From positions 129,744 through 193,743 of the forward strand of contig CAZGJA010000017.1 in assembly GCA_964526695.1 (NCBI GenBank): a stretch of 64,000 nt of DNA. Reading direction: 5' to 3'. The notes beneath the pieces were generated by a model that was given only the letters and a program-made list of their open reading frames with translations, did not search any database and had not been told where the DNA came from. The translations under genes and the position numbers were made by a program. The DNA comes from JABWBH01 sp964526695 (lineage in GTDB: Bacteria > Planctomycetota > Phycisphaerae > UBA1845). Shown one piece after another: positions 33,081-41,739 of this stretch (the stretch's first letter is position 1; every line of letters begins with the position of its first letter).

Positions 33081-34371
33081 GCGCCGTCCCTTCGCAGGTA
33101 GTGGAAGCGTTGCCGTCGTATGAAAAGATCGTGGCCGCCCAGAGCATGAAGGTCAAGAGATACGAGCGGTAGATCCATGCCGTCTCCCGAAGCGGCATGG
33201 CGAGAAACAGCGCCGCCAGCAGCACGACAGGCAGCGCCGCCCCCGCCGCGCTGCCCGCGCTCGTCGCGTTCCCTGCGATCGTAGCGTTGCCCCCGCTCGT
33301 CGGCTTCAGCAGCCGCCGCAGCAGCTCGAACACCGGCACGAGCACCATGCCCCACGAGTAACTCGCCATGCGCGGGGCGGTCACCGCGAACGTGAGCATC
33401 CCGACGTACAGCCACCGGCGGTCCGTGCGATCCTTCGGCAGCGAACGAAACGTCACCCAGCACATCAGCAGCGCCGTCAGCGGGTAAACCGCCATCGCCG
33501 CGTAACGCCGGTTGACGCCGTCGAACACATCGTACGGCCCCAGCACCATCATCAGCAGCTCGGTCCAGAGTTTCAGCGCCGAGGGGTTGCCCAGTCCACT
33601 CTCGCCGGCCGCAATCGTCAGCGAGCTGCGGAAGTATTCGGTGGTCAGTTGCGGATCGTGCAGGTAAAGCCCCGCGTAGATGAGCGCCTGCGCGGCGAGC
33701 GTCAGCCCCAGCCACAGCCATCGCCTCTGCACAGGTCGAAACCACAGGAGGCCCAGCAGCACCAGCGGCTGCAGCTTGAACTGCGCCGCCAGCAGCACCA
33801 GCAGGCAGAACACGCCGGGCATTCCGCGCACGAGTGCGAAAACGCCGCTCCAGACGGCGATCTGCTCAAAAGCCGAAACATTCCCCGCCGTCACGTCGCG
33901 CGCGACGGCCACGTCGATCCCCACCGCGGCGAACGCAAGGAACCACCCGCGCGCGCCCTTCGGGATGAACCCGAGCGTCCACAGCGCCAGCAGCGCCGCG
34001 ACGGTGACGAGCTTGACCTGCAGGTACAGCGTCTTGGAGGCCGCCGCGTCGCCGCGATCAAACAGCGAGAAAAACGCCAGCGTGTGCGGGGGATACGCGA
34101 AGGGGAACACAGTGTGCCCCGCAAGGCGCGCCAGCTCCGCGGGATCGTAAGGGTTGTTCCCGGCCTGATGCACCTTCAGGCCGTAGTAATAGCTGTCGAA
34201 GTCCCATTGCCACGCGGCCCCGCCCTCGGGGTTGAACGTGCGCTCGAAGAACGAGACGCTGCGAAGGGCGTGGACGACGAGGATGATCGCCGCGTATCCC
34301 GCGATGCGGGAGAACCGCGGCGACCGCAACGGCGAGCGCAGGCGGGGTTCCATGTCGTTCATCGGCGGCAT
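33037..34371 (-). CDS. GT87-type (DUF2029) polyprenol-phosphate-dependent glycosyltransferase
   Basis: 444 residues with about ten membrane helices. Periplasmic loop motifs: WQWDFDSYYYGLKVHQAGNN, PYDPAELARLAGHTVFPFAY, PPHTLAFFSLFDRGDA, AGNVSAFEQIAVW and KLQPLVLLGLLWFRP. The FDSYYY Asp and the GNPYDP/FAYPP motifs are typical of the family, which moves mannose-like sugars from lipid carriers onto envelope glycans. An ATG at 34362 is an alternative start. A Gly/Asn/Ala repeat (SGGNATIAGNATSAGSAAGA) lies in a loop near residue 360. Confidence 0.82.
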   Translation of the reverse strand: MPPMNDMEPRLRSPLRSPRFSRIAGYAAIILVVHALRSVSFFERTFNPEGGAAWQWDFDSYYYGLKVHQAGNNPYDPAELARLAGHTVFPFAYPPHTLAFFSLFDRGDAAASKTLYLQVKLVTVAALLALWTLGFIPKGARGWFLAFAAVGIDVAVARDVTAGNVSAFEQIAVWSGVFALVRGMPGVFCLLVLLAAQFKLQPLVLLGLLWFRPVQRRWLWLGLTLAAQALIYAGLYLHDPQLTTEYFRSSLTIAAGESGLGNPSALKLWTELLMMVLGPYDVFDGVNRRYAAMAVYPLTALLMCWVTFRSLPKDRTDRRWLYVGMLTFAVTAPRMASYSWGMVLVPVFELLRRLLKPTSGGNATIAGNATSAGSAAGAALPVVLLAALFLAMPLRETAWIYRSYLLTFMLWAATIFSYDGNASTTCEGTAHGEETHVRGSPQEA

Positions 34372-34556
34372 TGTATCGAACTGGCGTCCGCTGCCAGCCG
34401 TTTACTAAAATCCACTGGAAGGTCGTCGTGATGCCAGGCCGAGGTGACGTCAGGTCGTGGGGATGTTGGCCGTGGCGGCGTCACTCCATGGTGAACAAGA
34501 CCCCTTCTTGGGGGACCGGCTTTCCAGCCGGTCATCCGCGGATGCCTCGGGCGTGG

Positions 34557-35264
34557 TCATCCGCCGTCGAGCCTCTTCCTCAACTCCGCGACCACGCCCG
34601 CGTCGAATTGCTCAATGCCCGTGTGCGGATCGCGGCGGCGCGCGGAGCTGTGGACCTGCGTGCAACCGGTTGCCGCGACAATCTCCGCGACATTGTGCGG
34701 ACGAACGCCGCCGCCGGGCAGGATCTCAATCCTCCCGTCCGCCTGCTCGCGCAATCGCCTCAGCAGCGTCAGCGCCTCGGCATCGGCGGCACACGCGGAT
34801 CGGCCTGAGGTGAGCACGCGCGAGAACCCCATCGCGATCAACGTCTCCAGCGCGCTGAACGGATCGCGCGTCTCGTCGAACGCGCGGTGAAACACGGCCG
34901 GCCTCCCGCCGAGCGCCGACATGACGCGCCGGCACGCGGTCTTATCCACGCGTCCCCCGTGAACCAAGGCTCCGAACACCACGCCGCCAGCGCCAAATTC
35001 GCACAGCGCCCCCGCATCCGCGACCATCTGAGTCACTTCCTCCTCTTCGCAGTGGTAGTCACCCCCCCGGCATCGAACCAGCGCGAGCAAGGGACACCGA
35101 ACAGCGCCGCGGACTTCGCGCATCAGTTCCACGGGCGGCGTCAGGCCGTCAACATCCAGCGCCACGGAAAGCTCAATCCGGTCGGCGCCGGCCGCTTCCG
35201 CGGCCACCGCGTCCGCAAGGGTCTCGACCGCAACCTCCAGGGTGATGCGCGAGTCGTCAGGCAT
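34557..35264 (-). CDS. cutC: CutC family protein
   Basis: 235 residues: ITLEVAVETLADAVAAEAAG, ADRIELSVALDVDGLTPPVE, VRCPLLALVRCRGGDYHCEE, FGAGGVVFGALVHGGRVDKT, PAVFHRAFDETRDPFSALET, FSRVLTSGRSACAADAEALT, IEILPGGGVRPHNVAEIVAA, QVHSSARR. A complete CutC TIM barrel. It was named for copper tolerance in E. coli, but that role is doubtful and the reaction is unknown. The ATG at 35264 is where homology starts; a longer upstream frame is Pro/Ala-rich with no homology. It lies 68 bp downstream of the reverse transcriptase. Confidence 0.9.
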   Translation of the reverse strand: MPDDSRITLEVAVETLADAVAAEAAGADRIELSVALDVDGLTPPVELMREVRGAVRCPLLALVRCRGGDYHCEEEEVTQMVADAGALCEFGAGGVVFGALVHGGRVDKTACRRVMSALGGRPAVFHRAFDETRDPFSALETLIAMGFSRVLTSGRSACAADAEALTLLRRLREQADGRIEILPGGGVRPHNVAEIVAATGCTQVHSSARRRDPHTGIEQFDAGVVAELRKRLDGG

Positions 35265-35332
35265 GTCGGTCTCTTCACGCGGGTTCCATGGACCGGTCTT
35301 GCGCGCGTTGCCCGGCGGCGCCGCGGAACGCA

Positions 35333-36196
35333 TCAGGCCGACTGCCGCCGGATCATCGACTCCAGCGATTCCCATCCGGCCAACTGCGAGGGCGAGAGCG
35401 TGGCCGGGCGGTTTGTGGCAAGATGGTGCCGCGCCGCACGAAGGAGGCGACGCTGCTTTCTCTCCAGGTTTGGACGTTGATTCACGACCAGGCCGGCAAT
35501 GACCTGGCGCTGATGTCGTCGGCGGATGTGCAGTTTGCGGCCTTGGTGCAGGCCATATCCCGCGTCCTCGACGATGAGCTTGACGCACCGGATCAGGCGG
35601 CCAATTTCACGCGGCGCGTCGCCTGACTTTGAGAAGACCAGATCGTCGGCGTATCGGCTGTATGCCGCGCCGAAGCGCCGTGCGATGCCTTCAAGGCGGG
35701 CGTCGAGATTGACGTTCACGAGGTTGCTGAGGATCGGACTGGTCGGCGCGCCCTGGGGCAGCGAGCCTTCCCACGTCGTCAGCGTGGTCAAGAGCGCGGC
35801 GGCGTCCTTGGACCAGCCGATGTGGCGATAGTAGTCGCGGACGCGCTCGGCCGGCGTGTGCGTGAAAAAATCCTTCAAGTCCAGCGTCACGACGACGTCC
35901 CGGTCCGTGTGCGGAGAAGCGTGGCTGACGATGGAGAAGCCGCGGCGATACGCAACCGCGTGGGGGTGAACTTTCAAGCGCGCCAGAATCCGCCTGAGTA
36001 TGCGCCGCTGAATCAACTTCAGTTCGGGCTCCGGAACGTGCAGCACGCGCTGCCCGCCGTGGCGCTTCGGGATGTGCACTTCTCGATAGGCAGGCCGAAT
36101 CGACGTGAGCGCCTCCACGGTCATGCCCGCCCGTCGAGCAAGCGCATCCATGCCCAGACCGGCGGGTTTTCCCTTCAGAAAGTCGAGCAAACCCAT
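35333..36196 (-). CDS. retron-type reverse transcriptase
   Basis: 287 residues in the retron RT pattern: REVHIPKRHGGQRVLHVPEP, IQRRILRRILARLKVHPHAV, YRRGFSIVSHASPHTDRDVV, VTLDLKDFF (Asp106), SLPQGAPTSPILSNLVNVNL (148-167), RYADDLVFS (YADD 182-185) and the retron-like VIAGLVVN (232-239). All three catalytic Asp residues are present. No maturase, Cas1 or nuclease domain is fused, unlike group II or DGR systems. Retron RTs make msDNA from an upstream RNA; the 215 nt upstream is full of nested hairpins. No effector gene is recognised next to it: cutC lies downstream and GH116 upstream. Start ATG 36196 is an estimate; an earlier ATG at 36277 would run through the hairpin region. Confidence 0.88.
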   Translation of the reverse strand: MGLLDFLKGKPAGLGMDALARRAGMTVEALTSIRPAYREVHIPKRHGGQRVLHVPEPELKLIQRRILRRILARLKVHPHAVAYRRGFSIVSHASPHTDRDVVVTLDLKDFFTHTPAERVRDYYRHIGWSKDAAALLTTLTTWEGSLPQGAPTSPILSNLVNVNLDARLEGIARRFGAAYSRYADDLVFSKSGDAPREIGRLIRCVKLIVEDAGYGLHQGRKLHIRRRHQRQVIAGLVVNQRPNLERKQRRLLRAARHHLATNRPATLSPSQLAGWESLESMIRRQSA

Positions 36197-36204
36197 GGCC
36201 CTGT

Positions 36205-36390
36205 CCCTCGCACGCATCAAGGAAAGCGGGCGCGAAGCACGCTCCGCGCCCGCCCCATCCTGCATTGTCGCGGACAATCGACCGGCTCTCCGGTCGCAAC
36301 GAACTCACCCGGTTGACGAAACATCAACCCGTGCTCTGCGTTTGAGCACCACCAGGATGGTGGGAGTATGTTGAAAACGCAGACCGTTCA
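36205..36390 (-). ncRNA. candidate retron-type structured RNA upstream of the reverse transcriptase
   Basis: Hairpins in order on the minus strand: TCTGCGTTT/AAACGCAGA (36375-36383 with 36335-36343), enclosing CCACCA/TGGTGG (36349-36363); GGTTGA/TCAACC (36324-36329 with 36311-36316); CGACCGG/CCGGTCG (36279-36296); ATTGTC/GACAAT (36264-36278); GCGGGCGCG/CGCGCCCGC (36245-36253 with 36226-36234). Position and density fit an msr-msd region, but the priming guanosine and a1/a2 repeats are not identified. Confidence 0.45.
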
Positions 36391-36414
36391 CGTCAAGGCG
36401 GCCGTAAGCGCTCC

Positions 36415-39400
36415 TCACCGCAAAGCGATCTTCAGCGTCTCCCCGGCGGACAGGGTGAGCAACGGATACAACTCTATTTTCACGCAGCTCCCGACTTGCT
36501 CGAATCGTCCGGGCACCTCAGCCGAACCCTGTTCCAACTTGATCGAGCCGACGCGAACCCCTTTCGCGACTTCCAAGCCCAGACTCGCTAGTCGCAGTCG
36601 ACCATACGCAAGCTTGATTTGGCAGCGCTGCTCTCCAATCGCTCGCGTCTGCTCGAACGTCCCCCAGCCCTCCGCCGCGGTGAACGCCGCCTTGAAGTTC
36701 TCCGGCGACAGTTTCGGCGCGAACGCCAGATGTCCCTTCGGTCCGTGGTGCTGGTAGCCCAGCGCCGCGAGGTACACGCCGAAGCCGGCCATGGCGCGAG
36801 CGTAGTGGCTGCTGCACTCGACTTCGTTGTACGGGTTGCGCTTCGACGGGTGGTGGCGGTCGTGCAACATGCGGACGATCGCCAGACCCTCCTCGACCAG
36901 CCCCTCGCGGATCATGTGGGCCGCAAGCTGATACTCGTACCCCGTCCAGCATTCGTTGAAGTACACCGCCGCCCAGGCGTCGCCGCTCTTGCCCGCGGCG
37001 CTGTCGATGCCGCCGTGGGGCCAGGTGCACATCAGCACGCCGCCCTCGCCGGGCATGGCGTACCAGCGCCCGCCCTTGATGGTCCGCTCGATGCGCGCGC
37101 GGTACGTCCCGACGTCCGGCGTGAAGCAGTATCGGTAGATCGCCCGCAGCGCCGAGCGCGACGGCTCCAGCGGCACGATGCGCGGCAGATCGAGCTGGTG
37201 CGCCCACGACTGGCCGAGCAACTGGTCGGTGTGAATGCCGTTGCCGGTGCTGTTGGTTTCCGGATGCGCGGGATCGACGCGATGAACGAACGACTCGCCG
37301 TTGAACATCACCTCGACCATCCGCTTCGCGCCGGATTCGGCGATGGCGCGGCATTTCGCGGCGAACTCCGCGTCGTCCATCTCCAGCGCCATGGCCTCGC
37401 CGGCGCGCACGGCCGCGAGATACAGCGACGAAATCCACGGAATCGCCCCATACCAGGTGGTGTCCAGCGTGTTGTACTGGGCGTCGTCGAGGATGCCGTC
37501 GGCGTCCTTGTCGCGGGCGATGAGCAGCTCCAGGGCTTTCCGGACGCGCGGATAGATCTTCTTGAGGAACGCGTCGTCCGCGGACATTTGATGCTCGCGG
37601 TAAGCGCGGAGGATCGTTCCCGCCTGGCCGTCCACCGCCAGCTCTTTCGCCGCCTCGCCGCGGTAGTCGATCAGCCCCGTGTCGTCGTGGAAGCTGGCGC
37701 CGAAGTCGATCATCTCGCGCGTCGCGCGTTCGAGCTGCGGAAAGGTGCGCGCGATCGCCTGCGCATACTGCCAGACGTGCGTACACGTGCCCGCGCAGCA
37801 ATACGTGCCCTCCCAGCCATAGAAGCGACCGTTATTGAAACGGTAGCACGTGGCCGTGGCGAGCGTGGAGACGGTGGCGAAGGTGCGGTCGAGGAACCAG
37901 TGCGGCAGCGTGGAGTCGTACCAGGTCTTGTGCCAGAGGCGCGTTTGCGAAGTGAGGCGGTCGAAGTTCGCAAGGACGTAATCGACAACCTCCTGCGCGT
38001 TCTTGAACCGTGTCCCGTAATGCCGCCGCAGCGAGCGATGCTCCGCCAGAAAACTGAGCGAATCCCACCACAGCCCGTCGAAGTGCCAGGCGACGATGAA
38101 GGTGAAGGTATGCGATTCTCCGGGATTGAGCTTCGCGCTCGCGCGCACCGATCCGTATATCGGGGCGTCATCCTGAAACGCGCACGATTGACCGCTCTGT
38201 GGTTCACTGCCGTCTTTGGGTGCCTTTTCAGCAAGTTCAGCCAACCACTCCGGTGGCGTCGAAGATTCGCACGTTCCCGGCAGGAAGGTCTCTTCCATCG
38301 GTCTGGATGGCGGAATGTCAGGGCGGCCTCCGAACGATTCAGAAGCATGGTTCGACTTTGGAATGGCGATCGCCAGGCTGCCGTAATCCTGACGCTCCTT
38401 GAGCCGCGTGGATTCCTTGCGCATCGTGTCGGCGAAGACGATCTCATCCACGCCGACCTGCCCCCATCCGCCGGTCCAGCCGTCCACGATCTGGATCTGC
38501 GCCGTGCGCCCCGCGAATTCCTTCACGTCGAAGGACTCGAAGCGCATGCGATTGTTGTTGGTTCCGGTGGCTGTCCGCAAAACGGCCCCATCGATCAGCA
38601 GGTTGACACAGGTTTGCGCCGGGTGGTTTCCGCCTCCGATGCGAAAGCGGATGAAGTTCCGTTCAATCGTGAATTCCCGGCTGGTGAGCGTGCCGATGTG
38701 CGTGTCGGCCTTGCCCACGTCTTCGCCTTTGCGCGTCTGATGCGTATTGACCGTGCGTTCGCCTTGAGCATTGAGTTCGCCCATGTACGCGGGGCGCTCC
38801 TTGACGATGCACGATCCGTCACCGAAGGCCGTGCCGGTCACCGCCCAGCCTTCGTAGGTCGGCTTTTCAAAGTCCTCAAACAGGATATCCGGGCGGCTGG
38901 ACGAATCGGCGTCCGATTCGCACTCCCCGTCTTCCAACCGGTGTTGGCTCGAATTGAATGGCGGAGTTACAAAAGTTGAGCAGATGAGACGTACGCCACG
39001 ATGATCCAGAAGCACGTCGTTTGCGAGCCGAATGCACTCGCTCGCGCCGCTTTGCAGGCATGAGGGGTTTTGCGTCCACCCCGCGAGAGAGATTTCGACC
39101 TGTTCCTTGCTGGTGTTCTTCACGGTGTAGTTGAGAATGACGCACGGCAGGCCGGAGTCGTCCGCGTTGCCCGGAATGAAGGGCGAAAACGCTTCGAGAT
39201 CCACCTCCACCGGCAGCGCGGGGTCGCGGTATTCAACGAAGCCGATGGGGTACTGGCCTTTGAAGTTGATCTGCGGGAAGCCGGTGACGTCCAGCGGGCG
39301 TGTCACGTGCTTGTCACCGATCTGGACGCGGAGGGCGAAGCCCTGCTCGATGGGGGAGCTGGGGCGGACGGGGTTGGCGTAGTGCGGGCCTTGCGAGCTG

Positions 39401-39891
39401 CGCCAGTTATCCGAGGCGGGGAGGTTGAAGATGTCCCAGTGCCACAGCTTGCCGTCGCCGCCGAGGTAGAGCTGCCCCGTGCAGATGCCGCCGATGGGCA
39501 TGCCGATGAAGTACAGCTCGCCCTTGGAATGGCGATACACCGCCGGCGCGCCGCGCTCGAAAAGGCAACGCACCCAGGCCGGGTCGAACTTCTTGTCCGC
39601 CGGGATGGGGAACTCGCCGAGATCGACGGACTCGAACGGCCCGGCGATCGCGCGCATCGGCGCCGCGCAGCCGGAAAGCACGCCGCCCGCGCCGACTCCG
39701 GCGGCGGCGAGGAAGGCGCGGCGGCTCAACGATCCTGTCGGCGGGGCGCAGCAGTATTGAGCTTGTGCCGGGAGGTTGCAGGGTTCGGCGTCCACGCGGA
39801 CTGAAGCCCGCGGCTCGCTGGGCGCGCATGCACCGTTGCCGCAGCCGCAGGACCTTGGTGCCGGATGAGACTCGTCGATTGGAGTTGGCAT
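36415..39891 (-). CDS. GH116 glucosylceramidase-like glycoside hydrolase, exported
   Basis: 1158 residues. The N-terminus is Cys-rich, then a Tat-like signal (LSRRAFLAAAGVGAGGVLSG). The GBA2 N-terminal beta domain starts near 120 (FIGMPIGGICTGQLYLGGDG, WHWDIFNLP). A 180-residue insertion resembling a LamG/CBM domain follows (ILFEDFEKPTYEGWAVTGTA ... GGWGQVGVDEIVFADT, about 335-500). The C-terminal (alpha/alpha)6 catalytic domain has WHKTWYDSTLPHWFLDRTFA, YGWEGTYCCAGTCTHVWQYA, LDTTWYGAIPWISSLYLAAV, NSTGNGIHTDQLLGQSW and CSSHYARAMAGFGVYLAALG. The family cleaves beta-glucosides/xylosides; the nucleophile and acid/base were not assigned here. AAGGTGA precedes the ATG. Confidence 0.88.
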   Translation of the reverse strand: MPTPIDESHPAPRSCGCGNGACAPSEPRASVRVDAEPCNLPAQAQYCCAPPTGSLSRRAFLAAAGVGAGGVLSGCAAPMRAIAGPFESVDLGEFPIPADKKFDPAWVRCLFERGAPAVYRHSKGELYFIGMPIGGICTGQLYLGGDGKLWHWDIFNLPASDNWRSSQGPHYANPVRPSSPIEQGFALRVQIGDKHVTRPLDVTGFPQINFKGQYPIGFVEYRDPALPVEVDLEAFSPFIPGNADDSGLPCVILNYTVKNTSKEQVEISLAGWTQNPSCLQSGASECIRLANDVLLDHRGVRLICSTFVTPPFNSSQHRLEDGECESDADSSSRPDILFEDFEKPTYEGWAVTGTAFGDGSCIVKERPAYMGELNAQGERTVNTHQTRKGEDVGKADTHIGTLTSREFTIERNFIRFRIGGGNHPAQTCVNLLIDGAVLRTATGTNNNRMRFESFDVKEFAGRTAQIQIVDGWTGGWGQVGVDEIVFADTMRKESTRLKERQDYGSLAIAIPKSNHASESFGGRPDIPPSRPMEETFLPGTCESSTPPEWLAELAEKAPKDGSEPQSGQSCAFQDDAPIYGSVRASAKLNPGESHTFTFIVAWHFDGLWWDSLSFLAEHRSLRRHYGTRFKNAQEVVDYVLANFDRLTSQTRLWHKTWYDSTLPHWFLDRTFATVSTLATATCYRFNNGRFYGWEGTYCCAGTCTHVWQYAQAIARTFPQLERATREMIDFGASFHDDTGLIDYRGEAAKELAVDGQAGTILRAYREHQMSADDAFLKKIYPRVRKALELLIARDKDADGILDDAQYNTLDTTWYGAIPWISSLYLAAVRAGEAMALEMDDAEFAAKCRAIAESGAKRMVEVMFNGESFVHRVDPAHPETNSTGNGIHTDQLLGQSWAHQLDLPRIVPLEPSRSALRAIYRYCFTPDVGTYRARIERTIKGGRWYAMPGEGGVLMCTWPHGGIDSAAGKSGDAWAAVYFNECWTGYEYQLAAHMIREGLVEEGLAIVRMLHDRHHPSKRNPYNEVECSSHYARAMAGFGVYLAALGYQHHGPKGHLAFAPKLSPENFKAAFTAAEGWGTFEQTRAIGEQRCQIKLAYGRLRLASLGLEVAKGVRVGSIKLEQGSAEVPGRFEQVGSCVKIELYPLLTLSAGETLKIALR

Positions 39892-40055
39892 GGATCACCT
39901 TGAAAGGAAGGTCACGCGGCTTCCACGTCGTTTGCGCGAACCGCATTCAACTGCGGGACCGACAGGGTGGCAAGCGGGGCAACCGAGAGCGCAAAACTGC
40001 GTCGTTTGGCAGGTCGGAGACCTGCCCCACCTCTTCACCAACCGGCGGATGGGCG

Positions 40056-41483
40056 TCAGCGACCCATGCTGGCGGAGATCATCCATTGCAGACCCCAGAC
40101 GACCGCGCTCATCGTTGGCGCCAGCATGGCGCGAATGGCGCCCGTGGAGAGCAGAATGATGAAGATCAACGTCTGGAAGGGGCGGATGGCGTCGAAAAGC
40201 CGGCCGATTGTCTGGGGATACAAGTTGCCGCAGACGTGCGAGCCGTCCAGCGGCGGGATCGGCAGAAGGTTGAAGAACGCCAACCCCACGTTCATCAGCA
40301 CCAGCATCGACAGCATCCGCAGCGCCGCCGTCCACACGGCCGCGCCGGGCAGGCCCGCCGCCTCGACCCACGGCGAGAGGAGGCGGTAGTCCCAGATGAT
40401 CGCCTCCGGCCAGACGAGCCAGATCACGCGCCCGATCAGCAGGTACGCGCCCATGCCCGCGCAGGCGATCAGCAGGTTGGAGACGGGACCGGCGGCGGAA
40501 ACGTAGATGTCCGAGATGCGGTGGTACATCATGCGCGAGGGCATCACGGGCACCGGGCGCGCGTAGCCGAAAGTCATGCCCGTGGTGAAGAACAGAATCG
40601 CCGGCAGGAGAACGGTGCCGAACGGGTCGATGTGCGCGAGCGGATTGAGCGTGACGCGCCCCAGCGAGCGCGCGTAGTCGTCGCCGTTCCACAACGCCGT
40701 GATGGCGTGCGCACACTCGTGCACGGACAGCGACAGCAGCACCACGACGATGGCCGCGACGACGTACGACATCATCGGCGGCTCTGTGCGCGCCGGTCTC
40801 GGCCGTGCGGCGGAGGGCGCGTCGGATATCCGCGGGTTCGTGACCTCCGCGCGGCGGAATCGCGGGCGCTCCCGGTCGGAGGCCTTGAACGTGGTCAAGC
40901 CCCAGACCACCAGGTTGATGGCAAGCCAAACCAGCGTGAAGCGGCGCATCTTGCGCACGTGGGAGAAATCGCGCGAGGGTCTCAGGCTCTTGCGTCCCAG
41001 CCACAGCATCACCAGCGACGCCAGCGCGAACACCGCGCCGTACACGGGGACGAACGCCGGCCCCGCCAGCATCAGCGCCAGCACCGTCGCGCGGTTCATC
41101 TTCGGAAAGAGCACGGGCCGGTCGTCGGGCGGCGCTTCGGCGAAGGCGACGTCGCGCGGCGCGGCGGTGACCACCTGCCCGAGAAGTTCCACCAGCGCCG
41201 CCCCCTCCGCGCCGACCAGAAAACCCACGTCGCCCTGCGGTCCGCAGAAGCGCGCGACGTAGCCCTCTTTCACGGGCGCGACGGACACATCGAGCGGCCA
41301 GCGGTCGCGCGGGATATCGAATGCCCCCTTCTCCCCGCCGAGCCGAATCCGCGCGGCATCCAGCTCGATGACCCACGCCGCGCCGAGCGCGTCGCGCCAG
41401 TGGAAGGTCGCTTGTTGTGCCTGCCGCATGTCTTCCACGAACTCGTTCCCTTCAGATTCGTTTCGCCGTGCCAAACGTGTCAT
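40056..41483 (-). CDS. M50 (site-2-protease-like) membrane metalloprotease
   Basis: 475 residues. The cytoplasmic N-terminal part (about 1-140) is unassigned; two helices follow (VLALMLAGPAFVPVYGAVFA, FTLVWLAINLVVWGL). The S2P core has SLSVHECAHAITALW (HExxH zinc motif), YVSAAGPVSNLLIACAGMGA and FFNLLPIPPLDGSHV (third zinc ligand Asp). It cleaves substrates within the membrane; the natural target, often an anti-sigma factor, is unknown. The two anti-sigma factors elsewhere in the window are conceivable but unproven targets. Confidence 0.86.
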   Translation of the reverse strand: MTRLARRNESEGNEFVEDMRQAQQATFHWRDALGAAWVIELDAARIRLGGEKGAFDIPRDRWPLDVSVAPVKEGYVARFCGPQGDVGFLVGAEGAALVELLGQVVTAAPRDVAFAEAPPDDRPVLFPKMNRATVLALMLAGPAFVPVYGAVFALASLVMLWLGRKSLRPSRDFSHVRKMRRFTLVWLAINLVVWGLTTFKASDRERPRFRRAEVTNPRISDAPSAARPRPARTEPPMMSYVVAAIVVVLLSLSVHECAHAITALWNGDDYARSLGRVTLNPLAHIDPFGTVLLPAILFFTTGMTFGYARPVPVMPSRMMYHRISDIYVSAAGPVSNLLIACAGMGAYLLIGRVIWLVWPEAIIWDYRLLSPWVEAAGLPGAAVWTAALRMLSMLVLMNVGLAFFNLLPIPPLDGSHVCGNLYPQTIGRLFDAIRPFQTLIFIILLSTGAIRAMLAPTMSAVVWGLQWMISASMGR

Positions 41484-41589
41484 GTCCGCCCGTCAGCGCC
41501 GCGATCGTGAGGGAGCGGACGCGTCAAACATGAAGGATCCTCACGATCCGGCGCGCGGGATCATTATCCGGCGAGAAAAAGCGTCTCCC

Positions 41590-41720
41590 GCTGACGCAAA
41601 CAACCGCTTCCTTACGGGCGCGGCTCCGACGGAGTTGCCGTTCGCTCCCTTACGGTCGCGGCTCTGATGGATTTGCCGTTCGCTCCCTTACGGTCGCGGC
41701 TCTGATTGCGGCTTCTCTCC
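41590..41720. repeat. 38-bp tandem repeat, CTCCCTTACGGTCGCGGCTCT family
   Basis: Three consecutive units of about 38 bp (C-TTCCTTACGGGCGCGGCTC, then CTCCCTTACGGTCGCGGCTCT twice, joined by GATGGATTTGCCGTTCG). The core recurs at 46891-46915 and 47020-47044. No gene in 41484-41739. Confidence 0.75.
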
Positions 41721-41739
41721 CGGCTCACCTGTCACTGCG

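Noticed and set aside
32826..33745. Longer minus-strand frame overlapping xseB and GT87
   Set aside because: A third-frame shadow; the XseB and GT87 frames each have family motifs.
36619..38979. 786-codon plus-strand frame opposite GH116
   Set aside because: A GC-rich antisense shadow; the minus strand has continuous GH116 homology.
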